Assembly: GCA_934274515.1 (NCBI GenBank) | Contig: CAKQTC010000008.1 | Span: 1-64,000, forward strand | Source: an uncultured Clostridia bacterium | GTDB taxonomy: Bacteria; Bacillota; Clostridia; Christensenellales; DTU072 | DNA: 64,000 nt | Direction: 5' to 3' | Shown here: one piece after another, positions 52,942 through 61,967 of the stretch | Layout: each line of letters starts with the position of its first letter | How positions within the stretch are numbered: position 1 is the stretch's first letter | The notes under the pieces: model-generated | The model's database searches: none | What the model saw: the letters and a program-made list of their open reading frames with translations, nothing else | What the model was told of the DNA's origin: nothing | Made by a program: the position numbers and the translations under genes

Positions 52942-54021
52942 TTATTCTGCGAAATATTTATGGAATTCTTCGTTTGCCAAGATATTTACGACGCTTATGC
53001 CGTTTTTTTCTTTATTCAGTTTGGCTCTGAACCGCAGCGACGAGAGTGCTTTTCCTACGTTTTCAAGTTCTTTTTTCTTTATCGAATAGTCAAATCCGTC
53101 GCTGAGAAGCGTTTTTTCGAGTTTTCGTGCGTGCGAACCGTAAATTTTTACAAAAGGTTTATTTTCGCCGACGAGTACTTTGATTGCGGCGTTTATCGCT
53201 TTAATTCCTATTTCGTCGTAGGTCATATCCCACATAGCCGTCGCAAGACTGTTTTCTTTGCCGAGATATACCGCCCCGAAAACGTCGCCGCAATCGAGTA
53301 CGAGCGTATTTGTTTCGCAATTCACCGTTTCGCTTAACAAATCGCCTCCGATATACGCGTTTACCGTAGGTAAAAAATACGTCGTTTCCGTCGGCAAATC
53401 GAACATATGTTCGTCCTTAATCGCGTTATAATCGGGTTCTTCCCCTTCAAGGGACATACCCGTCAATATCCGCATAAACAAGCCGTTTGCCGCGACAACA
53501 AACGTTTCCGCTTGCGCTTTGTTGTATTTCTCAAACAGTTCTATACTCTCTTTTGCAAGCACCGCTCTCAATATATGCGTAAGACGTTTTCCGTCTTTTT
53601 CGTATTCTTCCGCTATTCCCGTTATTCCGTTGCCGTCGTAAAGCGGGTTTTGGACGGTTACTTTTTCGGCAATCTCGTCGTCCGCTATGCCTACGGTTAT
53701 CGTCCTAACGTCCACGGTAGCAATTATATTACACGACGACAATTCGCGAACCTTTTCGGGGCGGGCGGGCGGGGGACACTCGACGGAATAATCGCCTACT
53801 GTTTTGTCACACGCTATTCTCCATCCTTCTTCCAGCGCGTTTTGGGTGAGAAAACGCGTATCCTTATCCGTAATCGGAATTTCTTTACACTTAATTCTGC
53901 ATTTTCCGCACTGTCCGTTTCCGCCGCAAGGAAATGCCATTCCGTACCCGACAAGCACGTCTTTCAACTTCGTTCCGTCTTCCGCCGTGTACTCGTTTCC
54001 GTTTATAAAAATAGTTTTCAT
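52942..54021 (-). CDS. short ferredoxin-ASKHA protein (RACo/DUF4445-like)
   Basis: 359 residues against about 600 in RACo-type corrinoid-activating proteins. N-terminus is a plant-type [2Fe-2S] ferredoxin: CGGNGQCGKC (about 33-42) with a fourth Cys in WRIACDKT near 71. A Pro-rich linker (PPPARPEK) follows, coded by the G-quadruplex strand. The rest is ASKHA-like but eroded: IATVDVRTITVGIAD in place of the first phosphate loop, NTLVLDCGDVFGAVYLG in place of the second (about 240-256). Whether it binds ATP is doubtful. It follows a lipoprotein gene with 2 bases between and has only a weak ribosome site, so it may depend on coupling. No corrinoid methyltransferase genes are near. Confidence 0.75.
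   Translation of the reverse strand: MKTIFINGNEYTAEDGTKLKDVLVGYGMAFPCGGNGQCGKCRIKCKEIPITDKDTRFLTQNALEEGWRIACDKTVGDYSVECPPPARPEKVRELSSCNIIATVDVRTITVGIADDEIAEKVTVQNPLYDGNGITGIAEEYEKDGKRLTHILRAVLAKESIELFEKYNKAQAETFVVAANGLFMRILTGMSLEGEEPDYNAIKDEHMFDLPTETTYFLPTVNAYIGGDLLSETVNCETNTLVLDCGDVFGAVYLGKENSLATAMWDMTYDEIGIKAINAAIKVLVGENKPFVKIYGSHARKLEKTLLSDGFDYSIKKKELENVGKALSSLRFRAKLNKEKNGISVVNILANEEFHKYFAE
53758..53775 (+). other. G-quadruplex motif inside the ferredoxin-like gene
   Basis: GGGGCGGGCGGGCGGGGG on the plus (template) strand: four G-runs with one-base loops. On the coding strand it encodes the Pro-rich linker. Confidence 0.7.
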
Positions 54022-54023
54022 AA

Positions 54024-55224
54024 TTATTTGAAAAGTTTGTTAAGGATTAATTCGACTTTTCCCCCGATTTCTTCGTTGTCCTTGTACTTTTCCAGCACCT
54101 CTTTTATTTTAGTTTTTATTTCGTCATACGTCACGCCGCGACTTAAATCCAGTTTTTCTTCTATTTCCGCGGCAATCGCGCTACCCATTTTACCCAACGG
54201 TAAAACCGTCGTTTTTATTATTTCTACCGCTTTTGTCGCCGTAATTTTTTCAAGCAAATCTTCCAGCCTTACTCGTCCGTCAACGTCTTCTTTCTCCGAA
54301 TAAAACAACTCTTCGTCAACGTCTTGCATAGAACAATTTTCTTTGCCGTAATAATATTTTTCTTTCGTCGTAAACGAAAGCACGACGCCCGCTTTTCCAC
54401 CGTCTTTATCGTCAAACTTCCCGTCTAAATCACACGAGAATCTTGTTAGAATATAAAACATCAGGTTTATATTGTCTGCTGTTTTTTGGTCGATAATTCC
54501 GCTTTCGCACAAAACCTTAACGATAGTGTTCACATCACCCTTATTAATGTTTAACGCGAGTTTGCACTGCATTTCGCTTTCGACGGGCAGTTTATTGTCC
54601 CCGACCTGCGCGGTAAAACGAAAACTCGAATGTTCTTCCGAAATACTCTTCAAAAGTTTGCCTTTCAGATTTTCCAGCGCTTCCGTTTTTTTCGCGTCGC
54701 CCTTAACCGCGCTCTTCGCTTTTTCCGCAAGCGAACTTATAAAGTTCCTTACGCCTTCCGTTCCGAAAGTCATATCGTAGGCGGCAAACCCGTCTTCTCT
54801 TACTATTTTAGGAGCATCGTCTTTGGCTTTGCTTGTATCGAACAGTTCGGTTGCCACTATCTTATCGGCAAAACCGAAAGATTTTACTTCGTTCCCAAAC
54901 AATTTCGTCAAGAACTTTTCTCCGACGACGTACCACGCGCCGTCGCTTTGTATCGTGCCGTTTCCTTGCAAATACTCGCGCGTCCCTTTAACGTTAAGCG
55001 TGCCGTCATTAATCCCCGCAGCAGCGAAGAAATCGATTTTATCGTTGAAAAAGTCTTGCAAATACTTGACGTATTGCTTCTTTTCCCCTGCCGTTACCGT
55101 TGTTCTTGTTCTCGCCGTTGCTCGAACTAGTGTTTCCGCCATTGCCGAACAGATCGCACGCGCACAGTGCGAACGACAAGATACATAACAGCGTCGCTAC
55201 GATAACTACTCTCGCTTTACTCAT
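54024..55224 (-). pseudogene. lipoprotein of unknown function with a frameshift after the signal peptide
   Basis: A lipoprotein signal (MSKARVVIVATLLCILSFALCAC, lipobox Cys near 23) begins at 55224 with AAGGAG upstream, followed by an Asn/Gly-rich tether, but its frame ends at 55039. The rest of the protein, beginning near GEKKQYVKYLQDFF, lies in the +1 frame and runs to 54024. The switch falls at GGGGAAAA (plus 55081-55088), a pair of homopolymers where an indel is likely. Restored, the protein is about 400 residues, acidic, with no known motif; the tail is helical (LEKYKDNEEIGGKVELILNK). Either a recent mutation, phase-variable slippage or a sequencing error. It lies between alaS and the ferredoxin-like gene. 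Confidence 0.7.
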
Positions 55225-55243
55225 CTTTTTCTCCTTTCTTTTT

Positions 55244-57022
55244 TTAACTCTGCGGTCCCGTGATTACCGCTTTAATTCTTCTTACTCCGCTTGAAGAAGA
55301 CTGTTCCTTAACTATGGTAAAATGTCCGAGTTCGCTCGTGTTGTTTGCATGGGGTCCGCCGCACATTTCCATAGAATATTTTCCTATCGTGTACGTCTTT
55401 ACCACTTCGCCGTATTTGGACGAGAACACGCCTATCGCGCCGCGCTTTCTTGCCTCTTCCACCGGCATTTCTTCGCATACGACAGGAACTTTTTCATCGA
55501 TAATCGCGTTTACCGCGTCTTCGACTTTCTTTATCTCATCCGGGGTAAGAGGACGGGGAAAGTTAAAGTCAAAACGCAATCTTTCGGCGGTTATGTTACT
55601 GCCTTTTTGCTGTATGTTTTCGTCGTTAAGCACTTTTTTAAGACACGCGTTAAGCAAATGCGTAGCGGTATGCAGTCTGCTTGTCGCTTCGCCGTTATCC
55701 GCAAGTCCGCCTTTGAATTTCTGTTCCGCTCCGGCGTGCGATTTCTCTTGGTGTTCCTTAAACGCTTTTTCAAACCCTTCCACGTCAACGGTAATGCCGT
55801 TGTCTTTTGCGAGTTCTACCGTCATTTCTATCGGGAACCCGAACGTGTCGTATAAACGGAACGCCGCTTTGCCGCTCATTCTGTTGTTTTGAATGTATCC
55901 GAGCAGTTTGTCAAACTCTTTCTCTCCTTGCGCCACGGTTTTGCCGAAACGCTCGATTTCCATATTTAGTTCGCTAATAATCTTTTCTTCGTTGTTTTTG
56001 AGTTCTTCGTAGAACGGCGCGTATTCCGCAATGTACATTTTGCTGATTTCCGCAAGGAATTTGGCGTCCATTTCGATAACTCTCGCAAACCGTACCGCTC
56101 TCCTTATCAATCTTCTTAGGATATATCCTTGGTCAACGTTGCTCGGAGTAATTCCCTTTTCGTCGCCGAGCATAAACGTCGCAGTTCTTATATGGTCGGC
56201 AATTATTCTCGCACTCCTTACGTCTTTCTTCGCGGAATGTCCGTAAATAAACTCGATTATCGGTTTGAATACGTCGATGTCGTAAACCGACGCATAACCG
56301 TTGAGCATAGCGACCGTTCTTTCAAGTCCCATTCCCGTGTCAACGTTCTTTTGTTTAAGCGGACTGAACGTTCCGTCGGCGTTTTTGAAAAACTCCATAA
56401 AAACGTTGTTCCAAATTTCTACGTAACGTCCGCAATCGCACGCAGGCGAACACGTTTCGCAACATTTTTCCTTGCCCGTCATAAAGAAAATTTCGGTGTC
56501 GGGTCCGCACGGTCCCGTTACCCCGGCAGGTCCCCACCAGTTGTTCTTCTTCGGCAAATAGAAAATGTTTTCTTTCTTTATTCCTTTCTTTTCCCATATA
56601 GACGCGCTTAAATTATCCGCCGCGCAGTCCGCGTCACCGGCAAAAACGCTTACCGCCAACCTGTCAGAGGGAATTTCCAACACTTTCGTCAAAAATTCGT
56701 AACTGTACGATATGCTCTCTTCCTTAAAGTAATCGCCAAGCGACCAGTTGCCGAGCATTTCGAAAAACGTACAGTGCGTCGCGTCGCCCACTTCGTCTAT
56801 ATCGCCCGTTCTCACGCATTTCTGCACGTCCGTAAGTCGCGTCCCGTTCGGGTGCTTTTGCCCGAGCAAATACGGTACGAGCGGATGCATTCCCGCGGTC
56901 GTGAACAAAACCGTAGGGTCGTTGTCGGGGATAAGCGACGCGCCGGAGATTACGGCGTGCCCCTTGCTCTTGAAAAATTCCAAATACTCTTTCCTGAGCG
57001 TAGTTGTGGTAAGTTCTTTCAT
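55244..57022 (-). CDS. alaS: alanyl-tRNA synthetase lacking the C-terminal domain
   Basis: 592 residues; standard AlaRS has about 870. Class II catalytic core is intact: FTTAGMHPLVPYLLG (about 35-49), ALP-type CVRTGDIDEVGDATHCTFFE (about 69-88), DTGMGLERTVAML (about 229-241). The editing domain keeps HTATHLLNA (about 456-464) and CGGPHANNTSELG (about 556-568; usually CGGTH). The protein ends just after the editing site (SSSSGVRRIKAV), so the DHHA1/C-Ala part that aids tRNA binding is absent, and the middle is shortened too. AAGGAG precedes ATG. It lies in an operon with phosphoglycerate mutase. Whether this is the only alaS of the genome cannot be seen. Confidence 0.9.
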   Translation of the reverse strand: MKELTTTTLRKEYLEFFKSKGHAVISGASLIPDNDPTVLFTTAGMHPLVPYLLGQKHPNGTRLTDVQKCVRTGDIDEVGDATHCTFFEMLGNWSLGDYFKEESISYSYEFLTKVLEIPSDRLAVSVFAGDADCAADNLSASIWEKKGIKKENIFYLPKKNNWWGPAGVTGPCGPDTEIFFMTGKEKCCETCSPACDCGRYVEIWNNVFMEFFKNADGTFSPLKQKNVDTGMGLERTVAMLNGYASVYDIDVFKPIIEFIYGHSAKKDVRSARIIADHIRTATFMLGDEKGITPSNVDQGYILRRLIRRAVRFARVIEMDAKFLAEISKMYIAEYAPFYEELKNNEEKIISELNMEIERFGKTVAQGEKEFDKLLGYIQNNRMSGKAAFRLYDTFGFPIEMTVELAKDNGITVDVEGFEKAFKEHQEKSHAGAEQKFKGGLADNGEATSRLHTATHLLNACLKKVLNDENIQQKGSNITAERLRFDFNFPRPLTPDEIKKVEDAVNAIIDEKVPVVCEEMPVEEARKRGAIGVFSSKYGEVVKTYTIGKYSMEMCGGPHANNTSELGHFTIVKEQSSSSGVRRIKAVITGPQS

Positions 57023-57059
57023 TTTGTTTTACTCCTTAAATATCTTCATCTTCGGTTTA

Positions 57060-58262
57060 TCAGCATTTCATCATATATTGTATAAGCGCTCTGCCGTTGC
57101 TTAAATATATTCCCTTTTCCCCGTCGCGTTCGGTATATTTCAATCCGCTGTGCGCAGGCCGCGCGGAGTTATAAACGACAAATGGTACGGGTTCGCCCAA
57201 ATGCGTTCTCGTAGCAAGCGGCGTAAAATGGTCGGGCAGAACGGCAAGACAGTACTCTTCGCCGCTTTCGTCCATTTTTTCTTTGACGTACCCTACTACT
57301 TCGTCGATTTTCTCGATGGATTTTATCTTCCCTTGCGCGTCGCCCTGATGCCCGCATTCGTCGGGCGCTTCAAAGTGAACGTAAACGTAATCGTGCGTTT
57401 TCGCCGCTTCCACGCACGCTTCCGCTTTCCCTGTAAAGTTGGTCGAAAGCGTACCCGTTGCGCCCGGTACGTCGATGACGTCCATTCCGACGCCTACCGC
57501 TATACCGCGCAATAAATCGGTCGCGCTTATCATCGCTCCTTTAAGCCCGTACTTCTTTTCAAACGATTCCAAATCGGGTCTCGTCCCTTTTCCCCAAAAC
57601 CATACCGCGCTCGCTTCACGCTTGCCCTCTTCTCTGCGTTTCACGTTGACGGGGTGGTTTTTAAGCACTTCGAGCGATTTCTTTATAAGTTCGATAAACA
57701 CGTCCGCGCCGTCGCCTTTCGGCAGGTATTCCCCGATTTTTTTACCGCTGATATCGTGCGGCGGGGTGAACTCGACGGCAAGGTCTTTGCTTCCGTGCAA
57801 AAGCGCGCAATGGCGATAACTTACGCCCGCGTGGAACTCGATTATTCCGTTCGACGCAAATTCGTTTACCGCGTCGATGATTTGTTTCGCCTCTTCCGTG
57901 CTTATTTCTCCCGCCGAATAGTCTACCATTATGCGGTCCTCGAACGCGTCCGCGTCGCTTAACGTGACGAGATTTGTCCTAAGACACGCGTCGTTTTCTC
58001 CGACGTTTACGCCTATGCTCAGCGCTTCGAGCGGAGAACGCCCGGTATAACAAACTTTCGGGTCGTATCCTATTACGCTAAGGTTTGCTACGTCGCTACC
58101 GGGTTTTAACCCTTTATCCACCGTGCTTATCAACCCGACCGCTCCGCTTGCCGCAATGGCGTCTATATTCGGTTTTTTCGCAAGTTCGAGCGGTGTGGCG
58201 TTCCCGAGCGGTCCTCTGTGCAGGTCCGCCATTCCGTCGCCTAATATAATTATATATTTCAC
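57060..58262 (-). CDS. apgM: cofactor-independent phosphoglycerate mutase, archaeal (ApgM) type
   Basis: 400 residues of the AlkP superfamily converting 3- to 2-phosphoglycerate in glycolysis. Signatures: YIIILGDGMADLH at the N-terminus (metal Asp near 8), KPGSDVANLSVIGYDP (about 52-67) with the nucleophile Ser, YVHFEAPDECGHQGD (about 289-303) and LPDHFTPLATRTH (about 341-353). It is the ApgM type rather than the 510-residue GpmI. It starts with GTG at 58262 in a GTGA overlap with the lipoprotein gene, so coupled translation is likely. Confidence 0.9.
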   Translation of the reverse strand: MKYIIILGDGMADLHRGPLGNATPLELAKKPNIDAIAASGAVGLISTVDKGLKPGSDVANLSVIGYDPKVCYTGRSPLEALSIGVNVGENDACLRTNLVTLSDADAFEDRIMVDYSAGEISTEEAKQIIDAVNEFASNGIIEFHAGVSYRHCALLHGSKDLAVEFTPPHDISGKKIGEYLPKGDGADVFIELIKKSLEVLKNHPVNVKRREEGKREASAVWFWGKGTRPDLESFEKKYGLKGAMISATDLLRGIAVGVGMDVIDVPGATGTLSTNFTGKAEACVEAAKTHDYVYVHFEAPDECGHQGDAQGKIKSIEKIDEVVGYVKEKMDESGEEYCLAVLPDHFTPLATRTHLGEPVPFVVYNSARPAHSGLKYTERDGEKGIYLSNGRALIQYMMKC

Positions 58263-59341
58263 TTTTTTTCCTCTTCCGTTTGAATTTCGACGTCGCTTTC
58301 GACGTTAATCGCTATCGCCGGACGAACGCCGACAAAATCCGACCCGACGCTCTCTCCTTTTACGCTTACGGACTTGTCGTCCGAAACGTACGCCGCGCGG
58401 TAGGTTTTATCCCCCGTTCCCGTCAGCCAGTATCTGCCGTTGCCGTAAAGTTGCGGATAAACGCTCATAAACGTTCCGCGGCAACGCGCATAGTCGCTTA
58501 CCTGCGCGCTCAAAAACTTGCTGAGCACCTTTGCCTCTATCGTGCTTAGCGCGTATACTTTTTCCGTCGCGTCGTTTTCGTCGTATACCTTACTAACCGT
58601 CGACACGTTGCGTTCTTCTATTTTCGCGGCGTCTTTTTTGTCTAACCTACCGAACGCCTCTTTATAAAATGCGCCGTTAAGATACTTTCTCAGCGTGCTG
58701 TACGCCCAGTTGTTTGCTTCCACGCCGTTGTCTTTACGATAAAATTTACCGTCGGCGGGGTTTTCGGCATAAAGTTCGGTGCTGAGAAAAGCCGAACTGT
58801 CGAGAATAACGTCGCTTACGAGATAAAGCGTGCGCGTGCCGTCTTCGAGCGAGCGAATACCGTAAACGCGCCACTTAATCGGCTCTACTTTGAAATAGTA
58901 CGTCGCTCTCGCGTTAATCTTTTTTTTGTCGGAAAACTCGTAATCGCCTTCGTACAAATTGTATACGTTGGCAACGGAAATTTTCGCGTAATATTCGTTG
59001 TCGTACGAACTCTTGTAGTACCCGGTCGAGTCGGTGGTTTCGCTCATCTCTTTAAGCGCGTCTTTCGTCGCCACCGTCTGCGGATAATAACCGAAAGTAA
59101 CGTACCCTATCTCTCCGAAAGAAATTTCGCCGTCGGCATTGCTCGGTCCGAACTTAACATCTTCTTCTCTAACGACGATTTCCGTCCCGGTTCCGCCGCC
59201 GCTTACCGCGCCGTCCGTCTTTCCGTTTTCTCCGCCGTCGCTCGGCTTATTATCGGAAAACCCGGGCGTTATTTGTCCGCAACCGACAAGAAAGCATATC
59301 GCAAACACGCAAACGAGTAAAAACGCAACTTTCTTTTTCAT
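58259..59341 (-). CDS. DUF6273-domain lipoprotein
   Basis: 360 residues. Signal MKKKVAFLLVCVFAICFLVGC (Cys near 21), then an Asp/Gly/Ser-rich tether. The DUF6273 domain fills about 70-350: GYVTFGYYPQTVATKD, FKVEPIKWRVYGI (about 152-164), LYLVSDVILDSSAF, YSTLRKYLNGAFYKEAF, GRYWLTGTGD (about 305-314) and FVGVRPAIAI near the end. DUF6273 is common in secreted Clostridia proteins, function unknown. This is the intact counterpart of the broken domain at 1673-3578. First gene of an operon with apgM. Confidence 0.88.
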   Translation of the reverse strand: MKKKVAFLLVCVFAICFLVGCGQITPGFSDNKPSDGGENGKTDGAVSGGGTGTEIVVREEDVKFGPSNADGEISFGEIGYVTFGYYPQTVATKDALKEMSETTDSTGYYKSSYDNEYYAKISVANVYNLYEGDYEFSDKKKINARATYYFKVEPIKWRVYGIRSLEDGTRTLYLVSDVILDSSAFLSTELYAENPADGKFYRKDNGVEANNWAYSTLRKYLNGAFYKEAFGRLDKKDAAKIEERNVSTVSKVYDENDATEKVYALSTIEAKVLSKFLSAQVSDYARCRGTFMSVYPQLYGNGRYWLTGTGDKTYRAAYVSDDKSVSVKGESVGSDFVGVRPAIAINVESDVEIQTEEEKK

Positions 59342-59374
59342 TCTCTCAAACCGCCTTATAATTTTTCTTATATT

Positions 59375-59403
59375 ATTATATATTTATTACGCGCGCTTGT
59401 CAA
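59375..59403 (-). promoter_or_regulatory. promoter of the DUF6273-apgM-alaS operon
   Basis: TTGACA (59398-59403), 17 bases, TATAAT (59375-59380): full consensus. The -35 lies in CGATTGACA, flanked by GCGCG on both sides. Confidence 0.85.
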
Positions 59404-59572
59404 TCGTAGGCGCGTTTTAAGTTTATTTAATGTTTTATCCGATTATATTTCCCTAATCTTGTTTCGCCGTGCGTTTCGTGCCGTTTTTTACGTTGTTTTT
59501 TCCTTATTTTAAGGACTTTCTCTTCGCCGAAAAAATTGCTTTTCTTTTTGAAAAATCATTTCGCCGCAAATT

Positions 59573-59615
59573 AAAAAACGCCGCCCGAAACAAAAATCTC
59601 GTAGCGGCGTTTTTT
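59573..59615. terminator. bidirectional terminator
   Basis: AAAAAACGCCGC ... GCGGCGTTTTTT around a 19-base loop, 68 bases past the end of the gene at 59683. Nothing else was recognised between 59404 and 59682. Confidence 0.8.
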
Positions 59616-59682
59616 GTATTTGTGTTGTGTTTAATTGCCGTTTACGGTACTCCGAAATTCGATTTTCGGTATCCCGCAGCGG

Positions 59683-61083
59683 TTAATTGCGTACGCCTTT
59701 TAGTTCGCGCTTCAACTGTCTGCGCCAACGATAATAGGGTATCCAAATTATTAGCAACAGAACGGTTGCTACTGCGCTTACCCACGTGAGCGACGTAATT
59801 TTTATCGTCATTAGTTCGGATATTTGTTTGAGCATTTCGGCGGCGCCTTCCAGGGTCGAATTTTCGGACGCTTTCGCGATTATTTTATCCATATTGCCGA
59901 AAAGCAGCATAGGCGCGCCCACGAACAGCACGTGCGGCATCCAGCCGAAAAATCTCGGAGCAAACATACCGACGGTTTTGTTCCTGCTAAACAACGTTTT
60001 CACTATGAGTTTAATCAAGAAGTAAGCCCATGCGGCGACTACGACGAGAACGAATCCGCCCATTGCTTTAAGCGCGATGCCTATATAGTTTGCGGTTCCT
60101 TCGTCTATTTGCGCGTTGAGTTTGTCCGCAAGAACTTTTTTGACGTCGTCCATGTTTTCGATTTTGACTTCGTTGCCGTTTTCGTCTTTAACGTCCATAT
60201 TTTCCATTACTTTTACGATAACGGTTTCTTTTCCTATTTTGCCGTCAACTTTCATTTCGTCGATAACTTCGTTATAAGAATCGATAATTTCTTTTTTCAT
60301 AGACGTCGCCTGCTCGGCAAGTTGCTCGGCGGTCGGGTCGCTCGTCGCTTCCGGATTTTGCTTTTTCCATTCTTCTTTCGCGTACGCGTTGATGAGTTTG
60401 TCAAGCGTTTCGGATTTTTCCAAACATTGCGCCGCGTCGTCGGTTTCGCCGTTTAACAATGCGGTCATCGTATCGGAAACTTCTTTTTTGAGCGTTTCCA
60501 CGTCTTTGTCGGTAACGCCGTACTTGTCGCTAAGCGTCTGTTTGATTTCTTCTTCGCTCACTTCGCCGCCGATTTCTTCTTTAATTTGTTCTTTTATCGC
60601 TTCTTCCGCTTGTTTTACCGTTTGGTCGATAACGACGTTTACCATAGCCGACATAATATCGTCCACCGCGCTCATAAGCGAATCTACGACGCTGCTTACC
60701 TGACGAGAGAGCGTGTCGCGCACTTCCTTCGTCGGGTCCGCCGCAACCGCTTTGATAAGGTTCATACTCTTAAAATCGAATACGAGCGGCAACGTAACGT
60801 TTATTTGTTTCAATACGTCTTCTTCGGTTATGCCGCCCGAACCGCTCGAACTACCCGAACCGCTCGTACTGCTCGAACCGCTCGAACCGCTCGAACCGCC
60901 GCTTTCGCTTGCGTTACTCCCCGACGGGGCGTCGCCATTGCCTTGGATTTTAGAAATCGTTTCGCCGTTAATTTTAAGCGTGAGGTCAATTTTCATAAAA
61001 CTGCCGATTAGTAGCGTAACGATTGCCGCAATGGAAATGAGCATCATAATTATGTTGCTGATTACGATTTTGCCTTGTTTCAT
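59683..61083 (-). CDS. membrane protein with Ser/Gly linker, function unknown
   Basis: 466 residues. One N-terminal span (about 8-29, IIMMLISIAAIVTLLIGSF), a Ser/Gly-rich linker (about 55-90), a long helical acidic middle (about 100-330; IKEQIKEEIGGEVSEEEI, DTLSRQVSSVVDSLM) that may form coiled coils, and three spans near the C-terminus (about 340-365, 385-400, 430-455), ending with a basic tail (YYRWRRQLKRELKG). The hydrophilic middle is probably outside the cell. Single gene; GGGAGAAT precedes ATG. Family not recognised. Confidence 0.75.
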   Translation of the reverse strand: MKQGKIVISNIIMMLISIAAIVTLLIGSFMKIDLTLKINGETISKIQGNGDAPSGSNASESGGSSGSSGSSSTSGSGSSSGSGGITEEDVLKQINVTLPLVFDFKSMNLIKAVAADPTKEVRDTLSRQVSSVVDSLMSAVDDIMSAMVNVVIDQTVKQAEEAIKEQIKEEIGGEVSEEEIKQTLSDKYGVTDKDVETLKKEVSDTMTALLNGETDDAAQCLEKSETLDKLINAYAKEEWKKQNPEATSDPTAEQLAEQATSMKKEIIDSYNEVIDEMKVDGKIGKETVIVKVMENMDVKDENGNEVKIENMDDVKKVLADKLNAQIDEGTANYIGIALKAMGGFVLVVVAAWAYFLIKLIVKTLFSRNKTVGMFAPRFFGWMPHVLFVGAPMLLFGNMDKIIAKASENSTLEGAAEMLKQISELMTIKITSLTWVSAVATVLLLIIWIPYYRWRRQLKRELKGVRN

Positions 61084-61112
61084 GTTTTATTCTCCCTTTT
61101 TTTATTTGTAAA

Positions 61113-61136
61113 CGCGTAAAAACGGTTATTTACGCG
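61113..61136. other. small hairpin between the phosphatase and membrane-protein genes
   Basis: CGCGTAAA-n8-TTTACGCG in the 60-base gap. T-rich surroundings but no clean T-run, so weak termination at most. Confidence 0.4.
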
Positions 61137-61142
61137 GAATAC

Positions 61143-61931
61143 TTATTTTTTGTTCGGAATATCTCCTACTCCGTCAAGAATGTAGTTCGGCTTATACGGG
61201 AACAGTTTTATCGTTTCTCTCGTAGAAACGCCGCTAAGGACGAGGACGGAAGTCATGCCCGATTCTATCCCGGCGATGATATCCGTGTCCATTCTGTCGC
61301 CTATCATAACGCTGTCGCCCGAGTGCGTATCCAACATATGCAACGCCGTGCGCATCATAAGCGGATTCGGTTTACCTATATAATATGCTTGGCGCCCCGT
61401 GGTAATTTCTATCGGTGCGACGAGCGCTCTGCACGCAGGCACGTTTCCGCCTTCGTCGGGGTAAGTAAGGTCGGAATTAGTCGCGATAAGCCTTGCTCCG
61501 CGTTCAACCATTCTCATCGCCTTACACATACAGTCGAGATTATAATTAAACGTTTCTCCGACTACAACGTAGTCCGGGTCAACGTCGTTAAGCGTTATAC
61601 CCGCGTTATAAACCGCGTTATACAAGCCGGGTTCTCCGATGACGTACGCGCTGCAACCGGGCGCTTGTTTCGACAAAAACTTCGCCGTGGCTTGCGCCGA
61701 GGTATAGAAGTTTTCCTCCGCCACTTCAAGCCCCATTCTGTGGAGTTTACGTTGCAGTTCTTTCGGCGATTTGCCGCTTGCGTTTGTTAAAAACAAAAAT
61801 CTTTTGTCGTTTCGTTGCAACCATTCCACAAAGTCTTTTACCCCGGGCAAAAGTTGATTTCCGTGGTAAATAACCCCGTCCATATCGCACACGAACCCGT
61901 GCTTTTCGCGCAAAATATCCATATCTGTCAT
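61143..61931 (-). CDS. HAD-IIA (NagD-like) phosphatase
   Basis: 262 residues. HAD motif I GFVCDMDGVIYHG (about 12-24), motif II LFLTNASGKS (about 46-55), C2A cap in the middle, motif III YIGKPNPLMM (about 184-193) and motif IV MIGDRMDTDIIAG (about 210-222). NagD-type enzymes remove phosphate from UMP, sugar phosphates or glycolate phosphate; the substrate is not decided here. GGAGAATTCGATATG gives a good start. 36 bases downstream of the cyclophilin gene. Confidence 0.9.
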   Translation of the reverse strand: MTDMDILREKHGFVCDMDGVIYHGNQLLPGVKDFVEWLQRNDKRFLFLTNASGKSPKELQRKLHRMGLEVAEENFYTSAQATAKFLSKQAPGCSAYVIGEPGLYNAVYNAGITLNDVDPDYVVVGETFNYNLDCMCKAMRMVERGARLIATNSDLTYPDEGGNVPACRALVAPIEITTGRQAYYIGKPNPLMMRTALHMLDTHSGDSVMIGDRMDTDIIAGIESGMTSVLVLSGVSTRETIKLFPYKPNYILDGVGDIPNKK

Positions 61932-61967
61932 ATCGAATTCTCCTATATTATCGCTTTACGCTTCGTT

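Noticed and set aside
54024..55142. Separate full gene starting at 55142
   Set aside because: Its first 20 residues are the translated tether in the wrong frame; the real signal peptide is in the neighbouring frame from 55224.
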